A stretch of 64,000 nucleotides of DNA from G963666705 sp963666705 (lineage in GTDB: Bacteria; Pseudomonadota; Alphaproteobacteria; CADEGL01). The stretch covers positions 186,001 through 250,000 of the forward strand of contig CAXXKO010000029.1 in the NCBI GenBank assembly GCA_963666705.2, read 5' to 3'. Positions 25,510 to 33,900 of the stretch are shown piece after piece. Under the pieces are notes generated by a model. The model saw only the letters and a program-made list of their open reading frames with translations, was not told the DNA's origin and did no database searches. Numbering within the stretch: position 1 is the stretch's first letter; each line of letters starts with the position of its first letter. A program made the translations under genes and the position numbers.

Positions 25510-26436
25510 TTACTCCGCCGCCGCCCGCGCCGCGTCCTGGCCCGTGAGGTTGATGAGCGCGAGGCCGGCGCGAATCTTCTCCCGCGTCGCCGCGTCCACG
25601 GGGCGGTAGGGCTTGCGCGGATAGCCGGCGGGCCGGCCGAGAATGGCCATGGCCTCCTTGACGAAGACGTAGTTGGCCGAGCCCGTCGCCGCGAGCAGGT
25701 GGTAGAGCCGGTCGATGACCTCCTGGTTGCGGGCGACCGCCGTATAGCGGCCCGCCATCAAGTGCTCGCAATAGGCCACCACGTCCGGCGCGCAGACGTT
25801 GGAGATGGTCGAGACGATGCCGACGGCGCCGCGGCTGAAGCAGGCCAGGGCGTATGGCTCGAGCCCGGCGAAGCAGGCCAGCCGGCCGCGCACGGCATAG
25901 ATCGACTCGGACATCTGGTAGAGGTCCTTGGCGCTGTCCTTGAAGGCGACGACGCCCTCATGCTCGGCCAGCTCGGCCAGGAGCGAGGCGTCGATGTTGA
26001 TGCCTGTGCGCGGCGGGTTGTTGTAGAGCATGACGGGCAGGCCCACGTCGGCAACCTCATGGATGTGCGCGACCACCTCCGAGCGTGTCGGCATGGCGTA
26101 GGGCGGGGGCAGCACCATGCAGCCGTCGAGCCCGATGTCCTTCGCCGCCCGGGTCAGGGCCACCGTCTCGCGCGTGCCGATCGCCGAGGTGCCGGCGACG
26201 ACGGTCACGCGGCCCGCGGCCTGCTCGTGGAAGATCTCGAAGACGCGGATGCGCTCCTCGTCGCTCAGGCTGAACCACTCGCCCGTGCTGCCGACGGCGA
26301 TGAGGCCGTGCACGCCCTCGGCGATGAAGAGGTCGATGAGTTGGCGCAGCGCCGCCTCGTCTATGGCGCCATCTTCGGTGAATGGCGTCACGGAGGCCGG
26401 AAAGGCTCCCTTCCAGTCGCAGCGAAGCTCGGACAT
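25510..26436 (-). CDS. Dihydrodipicolinate synthase family (DapA-like) lyase/deaminase
   Basis: A 308-residue class I (Schiff-base) aldolase-fold enzyme and first gene of the operon. The pyruvate-binding GSTGEW is at 49-54, the catalytic Tyr in MLYNNPPRTG (Y138), and the Schiff-base Lys in GVVAFKDSAKD (K166). The family includes DapA, NanA, KDG aldolases and the 1-pyrroline-4-hydroxy-2-carboxylate deaminase of hydroxyproline breakdown. The last is notable because that enzyme also works after an FAD-dependent cyclic-amino-acid dehydrogenase. As lysine synthesis normally uses a housekeeping DapA, a catabolic role is inferred from context. Confidence 0.88.
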   Translation of the reverse strand: MSELRCDWKGAFPASVTPFTEDGAIDEAALRQLIDLFIAEGVHGLIAVGSTGEWFSLSDEERIRVFEIFHEQAAGRVTVVAGTSAIGTRETVALTRAAKDIGLDGCMVLPPPYAMPTRSEVVAHIHEVADVGLPVMLYNNPPRTGINIDASLLAELAEHEGVVAFKDSAKDLYQMSESIYAVRGRLACFAGLEPYALACFSRGAVGIVSTISNVCAPDVVAYCEHLMAGRYTAVARNQEVIDRLYHLLAATGSANYVFVKEAMAILGRPAGYPRKPYRPVDAATREKIRAGLALINLTGQDAARAAAE

Positions 26437-26571
26437 GGCATGATCTCCCTGGTGGCGGCGAATGGCTCTACTTATCAGATAAGCGGGGCCGAGGCCATTG
26501 CGGGACGGGGTGTTTTCCAGGCCCCGGCTCGCCTGCTAAACAAGGGCACGGGGCGAGCTGGGGGAGAGGCC

Positions 26572-27018
26572 ATGGCCGAGCGGTTGGGCGCGCGTTTCGG
26601 GGTCGATTTGACCGACCCCGGGACATATGAATTCTGGTACGAGGACAGGGTGCGCTTCGCCGACCTGGACCCCCAGGGGCATGTGGGCCATGTGGATTAC
26701 GGCCATCTGTTCCAGAGCGCGCGCCTCGCCTTCTGGCCAGGGGTCGGCCTGGCCGAGAACGCGGCGCTCACCGGGCTCCTGGTCGCGCGCATGTGCGTCG
26801 AGTATCTGGGCGAGCTCACCTATCCCGGCACCGTCCGCACGGGCACCCGCCTCCTGGCCATCGGCCGCACGTCGGTGACGGCGGGCTCGGGCATGTTCGA
26901 CGGCACCGGCAAGTGCGTCGCCACCACCGAGGTGGTGAGCGTGCGCTACGACGAGGCGACCGGCAAGCCCACGCCCTGGCCCGACGAGGTGCGCGCGCGG
27001 CTCGATCCCGCCCGGTGA
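26572..27018 (+). CDS. Acyl-CoA thioesterase (4HBT hot-dog family)
   Basis: A 148-residue hot-dog-fold thioesterase. The active-site loop DLDPQGHVGHVDYGHLF and the strand RMCVEYLGELTYPGTVRTGT match 4-hydroxybenzoyl-CoA-thioesterase-like proteins. The ATG at 26572 follows GGGGGAGAGGCC. It is transcribed divergently from the DapA-led operon, with a 135-bp intergenic region that must hold both promoters. The stop at 27018 is 87 bases before the next gene. Confidence 0.87.
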   Translation: MAERLGARFGVDLTDPGTYEFWYEDRVRFADLDPQGHVGHVDYGHLFQSARLAFWPGVGLAENAALTGLLVARMCVEYLGELTYPGTVRTGTRLLAIGRTSVTAGSGMFDGTGKCVATTEVVSVRYDEATGKPTPWPDEVRARLDPAR

Positions 27019-27105
27019 GTCCGGCAGGTGCCCCGCCCTGCCACACCGCGCCGCGCCGTCCGCGCTGCTTCCGCGGCCGGTGCATTGGGGTATAGTCCGC
27101 CCGCC

Positions 27106-27936
27106 ATGCCGGATGCGATGATAGATGGGGAAGAGGCGGCGGGGCCGCTGCTCGGGCCGCACGATCCGCCGGCGGTCGCGGTCTTCAACGCCTCGGGTCG
27201 GGCGCCCGTGCTGCTGCTCTGCGACCATGCCAGCCGGGCCGTGCCCCGCGCGCTTCGAGGCCTGGGGCTCGAGGACCGCGCCCTCCACCGCCATATCGCC
27301 TGGGATATCGGCGCCGCGGATATGGCGCGCATCCTCGCCCGCCGGTTCGACGCGCCCCTCGTCCTCGCCGGCTATTCGCGCCTCGTGGTCGATTGCAACA
27401 GGGACGTGGGCGACCCCACCTTCATCGTCGAGGTGAGCGAGGATACGGTCATTCCTGGCAACCGCGGCCTCACCCAGGCCGCGGTGGACGCGCGCGTCGC
27501 CGCCTGCTACGCGCCCTATCATCGGGCCGTCGACGACCGGCTCGCGGGCTTCACGGCGCGCGGCGTGAGCCCGGCGGTGATATCCGTTCACAGCTTCACA
27601 CCCGTCTTCAAGGGCTTCGAGCGGCCCTGGCATGTGGGCATCCTGTGGCAGCGCGACCCGCGCCTCGCCGTCCCCCTCATGGATGGGCTGCGCGCCCACG
27701 ACCATATCGCGGTGGGCGACAACAAGCCCTATTCGGCGCGCGACGAATTCGGCTATTCGATCGAGGCCCACGGCGCCGCACGAGGCCTTCCCCAGGTGCT
27801 GATCGAGGTCCGTCAGGATCTGTTGGAGGGCCATGAGGGAATCGAGGCATGGGCGCTCGTGCTCGCCGAAGCCCTCGCCCCCGTCCTCGACGACCCAGGC
27901 CTCTACCGGGTCGAGCATTATACCGATCGGTCTTAA
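27106..27936 (+). CDS. N-formylglutamate amidohydrolase family protein
   Basis: A 276-residue zinc hydrolase-like protein. The family motifs are LLLCDHASRAVP, HIAWDIGAADMARIL, YSRLVVDCNRD, and VISVHSFTPVFKG near the middle, then GYSIEAHGAARGLPQVLIEV. HutG-type members release formate from N-formylglutamate in histidine breakdown, but no hut genes are nearby, so only the family is secure. The ATG at 27106 is chosen; 27118 (MIDGEEAAG) is an alternative. An IS630-type element lies about 100 bases downstream. Confidence 0.88.
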   Translation: MPDAMIDGEEAAGPLLGPHDPPAVAVFNASGRAPVLLLCDHASRAVPRALRGLGLEDRALHRHIAWDIGAADMARILARRFDAPLVLAGYSRLVVDCNRDVGDPTFIVEVSEDTVIPGNRGLTQAAVDARVAACYAPYHRAVDDRLAGFTARGVSPAVISVHSFTPVFKGFERPWHVGILWQRDPRLAVPLMDGLRAHDHIAVGDNKPYSARDEFGYSIEAHGAARGLPQVLIEVRQDLLEGHEGIEAWALVLAEALAPVLDDPGLYRVEHYTDRS

Positions 27937-28044
27937 GATAGACCGATCGTATGTTCCCTCAAACGCCGGGCGGCCGCGTCCGCGGCCTTGGCTTCTCATA
28001 TCGCTCAAGCGCCGCTAAGGCGCTTATATCGCTCAAGCGCCATA

Positions 28045-29212
28045 ATACCAACGAGCATTAATCAGAACCCATGCGCCCATTTCCTCAGACCGATGGACAT
28101 GATCTTCCACGGCTGGTCGATGAGCTTGTTCCAGGCTTGGCAACAGATGGCGACGATATCGTCGTATGACTTGAAGATCCGGTTGGACAGCCAGTTGTCG
28201 CGCATGAACTGCCAAATGTTCTCCACGGGGTTCAGCTCGGGCGCCCTCGGCGGCAAGGGCAGCAGCGTGATGTTGGCCGGGACTTCGAGCTTGCCGGTGG
28301 TGTGCCATCCGGCCCGATCGAGGATGAGCACGGCGTGGGCGCCCGACGCCACCTGGGACGAGATTTCATCGAGGTGCCATTGCATGGCCTTGGTGTTGCA
28401 GCGGGGCAGGACGAGGCCCGCGCCGACGCCGCGTTGGGGACAGATGGCGCCAAAGATATAGGCCGACTTCGTACGTTGGTCCTTGGCCGCCGTGGGCCGG
28501 CTGCCGCGTCTCGCCCAGCGCCGCGTGAGCTTGGTTTTCTGGCCGACCCGGGCCTCGTCCTGCCACCAGATCTCTATGGCGGTGTCGGCTGGAAGGCCGG
28601 TGCGGATCTCTTCCAGCTCGGCCGCGAAGTTTTTTTAAAATCCTCGACCGCGAACTCGTTCTGCCCCTTGTGCCGCGGCCGCGCCGATATCTTGCTGAAC
28701 CCCAGCGCCCGCAGCTCGCGGCCTACGCTCGACTCCTCAAGCGAGATGCCAAACTCCTCGAATATCCAAAGCGCCAAGTCCTTCCGGCGCCAGCGCACAA
28801 CGCCGTGGATCGCCGGGATCGGCCCGTCCTCGACGAGCCGGGCAAGAGCCTGGCGTTGCGCATCGTCGAGCTTGCGCGGCTTGCCCGTCGCCTTGCCGTC
28901 AATCAGACCATCCGGCCCTTTGGCGTTGAACCGAAGAACCCAGTCGCGGATGACTTGAAGCCCGACATCGCCGAGCCGAGCCGCGTCCGTACGCCGGCCC
29001 CCATCGTAGATCACCGCCAGCGCAAGAAGACGCCGGCTCTGGCCCGCATCCTTCGATGCCTTGGCCAATCGACGCAAACGCGGACCATCAAAATCCGCGC
29101 GTAACGAAACCGCTCTGCTCATGGCGAACCTCCAAAGCCGTTCGCCTCATTGATTCAGACTTTTGACCGATTGGGAATCCCCTAAACGAGTCTCATTCAA
29201 TGCCCGATGGTA
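28045..29212 (-). mobile_element. IS630-family insertion sequence
   Basis: About 1.17 kb with imperfect inverted ends: ATACCAACGAGCATTAATCA at 28045 and, on the minus strand from 29212, ATACCATCGGGCATTGAAT. A TA lies at 28043-28044, in keeping with the TA target of the family. It contains one transposase read in two frames. The exact boundaries may be off by a few bases. Confidence 0.72.
28062..29122 (-). CDS. IS630-family transposase, two frames joined at an A7 slippery run
   Basis: The first frame (29122 to about 28630) has the helix-turn-helix region LGDVGLQVIRDWVLRFN and the winged region up to FAVEDFKK. The second frame (to 28062) holds the DDE core: WWQDEARVGQK, ILDRAGWHTTG, and LPPRAPELNPVENIWQFMRD. 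The frames join by a -1 shift at seven A residues on the coding strand (28630-28636). Some IS630-type elements use programmed slippage at such runs, so I call it one functional gene, though simple inactivation is possible. Joined length is about 350 residues. Confidence 0.75.
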
Positions 29213-29252
29213 TAAGGCTGGCCTCGCATAAGCTCGGGCGCGCGGTCGCGCT

Positions 29253-29291
29253 TACCAGACGGCGATGAGTCAAGCTCATCGCCGTCTGGTA
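29253..29291. other. Perfect 17-bp inverted repeat (hairpin)
   Basis: TACCAGACGGCGATGAG is followed after five bases by its exact complement CTCATCGCCGTCTGGTA. It has a strong stem but no T tract on either side. It stands about 105 bases before the DUF1244 gene and 40 bases beyond the IS630 end, so it could be a terminator, a leader hairpin or part of a small repeat element. Confidence 0.8.
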
Positions 29292-29395
29292 TTACTGAGG
29301 CGCCGGTCCGGAAACCCGCGCCCGCTTGACATTCATATGGGGCGCGGCGCACATCACGGCCAAACGCGGCATCGACCGAAAGGGGAGCCCAAGTC

Positions 29396-29698
29396 ATGGA
29401 CGATCAGACCCGTACGGAGCTCGAGGCGGCGGCGTTCCGCCGCATGGTGTCGCATTTCCGCGAGCGCGAGGACGTGCAGAATATCGACCTCATGATCCTG
29501 GCCGGCTTCTGCCGCAACTGCCTCTCGCGCTGGTACAAGGAGGCGGCCGAGGAGCGCGGCCTCGGCGTCGACATGGATGCGGCGCGCGAGATCGTCTACG
29601 GCATGCCCTATGCCGAGTGGAAGGCCAACCACCAGGAGGAGGCCTCGCCCGAGAAGATCGCGACCTGGAAGGCGATCGAGGCGAAGTTGGACGGCTAG
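29396..29698 (+). CDS. DUF1244 domain-containing protein
   Basis: A 100-residue helical protein matching DUF1244, common in Proteobacteria. The conserved core runs AFRRMVSHFREREDVQNIDL, then LAGFCRNCLSRWYKEAAEER, ending with MPYAEWKANHQEEAS. The paired cysteines in FCRNCL are characteristic. Function is unknown in the family. It is followed after 52 bases by gapR in the same direction. Confidence 0.9.
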   Translation: MDDQTRTELEAAAFRRMVSHFREREDVQNIDLMILAGFCRNCLSRWYKEAAEERGLGVDMDAAREIVYGMPYAEWKANHQEEASPEKIATWKAIEAKLDG

Positions 29699-29750
29699 CA
29701 GGCCGCTCCCTCCTTGCACGCGCAATCACCACAACGAACGGATAGGGCAC

Positions 29751-30017
29751 ATGGCGGAGACCGCAGAGACGATCGAGGCACAAGTGGGCGGCATCGCCAG
29801 CGCCCAGCTCAGGTCCTTGATCGAGCGCATCGAGCGCCTGGAGCAGGAGAAGGCCGAGACCGCGGGCGCCATCCGCGACGTCTACGCCGGGGCCAAGGGC
29901 AACGGCTTCGACGTCCGCACCATGCGCACCATCATACGCTTGAGGAAGCTCGAATCCGCCGATCGCCAGGAGCAGGAAGCGCTCCTAGAGCTCTACCGCG
30001 CCGCACTCGGCGTCTAG
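29751..30017 (+). CDS. gapR: DUF2312 family nucleoid-associated protein GapR
   Basis: An 88-residue protein matching GapR/DUF2312 along its length: AQLRSLIERIERLEQEKAET, AKGNGFDVRTMRTIIRLRK, QEQEALLELYRAALGV. In Caulobacter GapR binds overtwisted AT-rich DNA ahead of replication and transcription and assists topoisomerases; that role is known for the family. The ATG at 29751 begins MAETAETIEAQ. The stop TAG at 30015-30017 forms part of a CTAG where a MITE-like element is inserted, so the 3' UTR is now repeat DNA. The final 12 codons are duplicated at 30641-30679. Confidence 0.92.
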   Translation: MAETAETIEAQVGGIASAQLRSLIERIERLEQEKAETAGAIRDVYAGAKGNGFDVRTMRTIIRLRKLESADRQEQEALLELYRAALGV

Positions 30018-30856
30018 TACCCACTTTCATAATTCCGTGTGCCATACGATCGCTTTTCCCGTCTCCTCGGTAGGAGGGGACGCGCCGGCGATGCTGGGGC
30101 ATCGTCAAGCATCCCCGACACCCCGAGGGGGCGGGAAAAGCGACCCGTAGGGCGGCGCCCCGAGGCCCCCGGTCGTCGTCGCGCGCCACTTGTGGGCGGT
30201 GCAGATCATCGCCCATTCGCCGTGACCTTCTCACGGCCGCGCAGCAGGAACTGACGGAAGCCCCGGGCCTGCTTGATCTGGCCGAACACCGGCTCGACGG
30301 TCTGCTTGCGCAGGCGGTAGCGGCTGCGGCGCCCGGCGCGCCTGAGGGTGGCCGCCATGGCCTGACCCGGCCGCCGGGCGGCGCGGCGCGCGGGCCCACG
30401 GCGCGGCGCCGTGCTTTTGCCGCCCGGTCGCGATGTAGGGCTTGATGCCCCGCCTATCGGCGGCCTCCAGGTTCGCCTTCGAGCAGTAGCCGGCGTCCGC
30501 CGATATCTCCCTGGGACGCCGCCCGAGGTTGGCTTCGATGGCGTCGATCAGGGGTTCGAGCTGGCCCTGGGCTGGTCGAATCGGTCAGGGCGGGCGACGA
30601 TGATCTGGCGTTTGGCATCGACCGCGGCCTGGGCATTATAGCGCTCCTAGAGCTCTACCGCGCCGCACTCGGCGTCTAGTACCCACTTTCATAATTCCGT
30701 GTGCCATACGATCGCTTTTCCCGTCTCCTCGGTAGGAGGGGACGCGCCGGCGATGCTGGGGCATCGTCAAGCATCCCCGACACCCCGAGGGGGCGGGAAA
30801 AGCGACCCGTAGGGCGGCGCCCCGAGGCCCCCGGTCGTCGTCGCGCGCCACTTGTG
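29979..30856. repeat. 216-bp direct repeats flanking an IS1182 fragment
   Basis: Positions 29979-30194 and 30641-30856 are the same by eye (offset 662 bp). Each copy begins with the last 12 codons and stop of gapR and runs into the left part of the MITE-like element. Between them lies the reversed IS1182 transposase fragment at 30195-30640. The layout implies a local duplication joined through the IS fragment, or an assembly artefact. Confidence 0.9.
30195..30640 (-). pseudogene. IS1182-family transposase fragment
   Basis: A remnant of about 446 bp, on the minus strand, corresponding to the C-terminal half of the transposase at 53097-54419 (from the NAQA segment to just before the end). It keeps coding stretches such as QTVEPVFGQIKQARGF but has small differences and indels in the GC-rich middle relative to the intact copy, and has no start or inverted ends. 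It is non-functional. Confidence 0.88.
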
Positions 30857-30941
30857 ATGCCCCGGCATCACGGCGCGCCACCCTCCTAGCCGGGAACCTC
30901 GGGGCGCCGTCGTATGGCACACGGAATTATGATAGTGGGTA
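30680..30941. mobile_element. MITE-like palindromic element with CTAG target duplication
   Basis: 262 bp with inverted ends of about 32 bp (30680-30711 and 30910-30941, one internal mismatch; ends TACCCACTTTCATAATTCCG and TACCCACTATCATAATTCCG). It is flanked by CTAG on both sides (30676-30679 and 30942-30945). The inside folds further: CGCTTTTCCCG pairs with CGGGAAAAGCG, and GGCGCCCCGAGG with CCTCGGGGCGCC. It has no coding capacity. The left CTAG contains the duplicated gapR stop codon. A left-end partial copy lies at 30018-30194. Confidence 0.82.
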
Positions 30942-30964
30942 CTAGCCCGGCGTCGCCGGCCCGC

Positions 30965-33900
30965 TCACTCCGCCGCCGTGGCGCGGGGCGCCGGGCTGCG
31001 CCACATTTCCAGCAACTCGGCCTCGCGCGTCTTCGCCGCGTCGATGTGTCGGGCCTTCACATGGCCGAAGCCGCGGATGTGCTCGGGCACCGAGGCCAGT
31101 CCCACCGCGAGCGCGTGGTTATCGTGGGTGAGGCCCGCGATCAGCTCCTCGACCACGGCCTCGTAGTCCGCGATCAGCCGGCGCTCGGTGCGGCGCTCCT
31201 CGGTTCGGCCGAAGATGTCGAAGGCCGTGCCGCGCAGGAAGCGGAGCTTCGCGAGGATGCGGAAGGCCTTGAGCATCCAGGGCCCGTAGGTGCGCTTCTG
31301 GAGCTGGCCCGTCTCGGGGTCGCGGGCGGCGAGGAACGGCGGGGCCAGGTTGAGCTGGAGCTTGTAGTCGCCCTCGAACTGGTCGCGGATGCCGGCCAGG
31401 AAATCGGGGTCGCCATAGAGCCGGGCGACCTCGTACTCGTCCTTGTAGGCGAGGAGCTTGTGATGGTAGCGCGCGACCGCGTCCGCGAGGCCGGTCATCC
31501 CACCAGCGCGCTCCGCCTCGGCCGCGCGCACGCGGTTCACCAGCGCCCGGTAGCGTCTGGCGTAGGCCGCGCTCTGGTACCCGGTCAGGTCCTCGACCCG
31601 GCGCTCGATCAGCTCCCCGAGGGTCTCGGATAGCCGCCGCGTCGCCGGCACGCCGCCTACGGGCGCCGCCGCCGCCTCGACCGAGGCGAGGTCGTGGGCC
31701 GCCTGCCGGCCCCACAGGAAGGCGCGCTGGTTCATGTCCACCGCGACGCCGTTGAGCTCGATGGCTTGCATGATCGCCTCGGCCGAGACGGGCACCGTGC
31801 CGCGCTGATAGGCGTAGCCGAGCATGAACAGGTTCGATGCGATGGCGTCGCCGAGGAGGCCGGTGGCGAGCTTGGTGGCCTCGACGAAATCGGTGCCGCC
31901 CTGGCCCGTCGCCTGCTCGATGATGGTGCGAAGCTCCTGGCCCGGGAAGCGCAGGTCGGGATCGAGGGCGAAGCCGGCCGTCGGCGTCTCCTGGAGGTTG
32001 ACGATGGCGCGGGTGTGGCCCTCGCGCATCTTGCCGAGCGCCTCCTTGCCGGCGGCCACGACGATGTCACAGCCGAGAACCAGGCGCGCCTCGCCCGCGG
32101 CGACGCGGACGGCGTGGATATCCTCGCCCTTCGCGGCCACGCGCACGTGGCTCAGCACCGCGCCACCCTTCTGCGCCACGCCCGTGATGTCGAGGACCGT
32201 GCAGCCCTTGCCCTCCAGATGCGCGGCCATGCCGATGAGGGCACCGATGGTCACCACGCCCGTGCCGCCCACGCCCGCGACCATGATGCCGTAGGGCTCG
32301 TCAACGCCCGGCAGGTCCGGGGCGGGCAGGGCGGCCGCCGTCGTCTCCATGTCCACGGCAGCACTCTCGCGCTTGCGCAAACCCCCGCCGAGCACGGTCA
32401 CAAAGCTCGGGCAGAAGCCTTTGACGCAGGAATAGTCCTTGTTGCAGGAGGACTGGTCGATGGCCCGCTTGCGGCCGAACTCGGTCTCGGCGGGGACAAG
32501 CGAGAGGCAGTTCGACGCCTGGCTGCAATCGCCGCAGCCCTCGCACACGCGCTCGTTGATGAACATGCGCTTGGCCGGGTCGGGGAAGGTGCCGCGGCGC
32601 CGCCGGCGGCGCTTCTCGGCGGCGCAGGTCTGGTCGTAGATGAGGACCGAGGTGCCCTCGGTCTCGCGCAAGGCCCGCTGCACGGCGTCGAGCCTGTCCC
32701 GGTGATGGACCACGACGCCCTTCGCGAAATCGGCGCCGGCGCCGTACTTCTCGGGCTCGTCCGTGACGACGACGACCTTACTGGCGCCCTCGGCGTACAT
32801 CTGGTGGGTGATCGACGGTACAGTGATGGGGCCGTCGGCGGGCTGGCCGCCGGTCATGGCGACGGCGTCGTTGAACAGGATCTTAAAGGTGATGTTGACC
32901 TTGGCGGCGACGCAGGCGCGGATGGCGAGCGAGCCCGAATGATAGTAGGTGCCGTCGCCCAGGTTCGCGAATACGTGGCCCGTCTCGGTGAACGGCGCCT
33001 GGCCGACCCAGGGCACGCCCTCGGCCCCCATGTGGGTGTAGGTATCGGTGTTGCGGTCCATCCACTGGGCCATGAAATGGCAGCCGATGCCGGCCAGCGC
33101 GCGGCTGCCCTCGGGCACCCGGGTCGAGGTGTTGTGGGGGCAGCCCGAGCAGAAGTAGGGCGTGCGCTCGATGGGCGGGGTGAGCGCTTCGATCTCCCGC
33201 TCCTTGGCCTCGAGGAAGGCGAGGCGCGCGCGCATGCGCTCGCTCGCATGGAACGGCGCGATGCGCTGGGCGATGGCGCGGCTGATCTGGGCCGGGCTCA
33301 GCTCGCGGCACGAGGAGAGGAGCGGCGCCCCGGTCTCGTCCGTCTTGCCGACGACCCGCGGGCGCGAGCCCTCGGGCCGGGCGTAGAGGATCTCCTTGAT
33401 CTGGGGCTCGATGATCGCGTGCTTCTCCTCGATCACCAGGATCTCGTCGAGCCCCTGGGCGAAGGCGGCGAGCCCCTCGGGCTCGAGCGGCCAGGTCATG
33501 GCGAGCTTGTAGAGGCGGATGCCGATCTCGGACGCCATGCCCTCGTCGATGCCGAGGTCGTCGAGCGCCTGCCGGGTGTCGAGGTAGGACTTGCCGGCGG
33601 TGACGATGCCGATGCGCGCCCGGGGCGGGTCGATGACCACGCGGTCGAGGGCGTTCGCGCGCACGAAGGCCTTGGCGGCGGCCAGCTTGTGGAGCTCAAT
33701 GCGGTCGTCGAGCAGGTACCAGGGGTCGGGCCAGCGGATATTGAGCCCGCCCTCCGGCATCTCGAAATCGGTCGGCGTGACGATCTTCACCCGGTCCGGA
33801 TCGATCGAGACGGAGGCCGAGCTCTCGATCGTGTCGGACACCACCTTGAAGGCGACCCAGAGGCCTGTATAGCGCGACATGGCCCAGCCGAGGAGGCCGA

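Noticed and set aside
27106..27936. Histidine-utilisation locus (hutG)
   Set aside because: The gene is in the N-formylglutamate amidohydrolase family, but no hutH, hutU, hutI or hutF neighbours are present.
29979..30945. CRISPR-like or phage-like repeat array
   Set aside because: Only two long direct copies plus one palindromic element are present, with no short regularly spaced repeats or cas genes.
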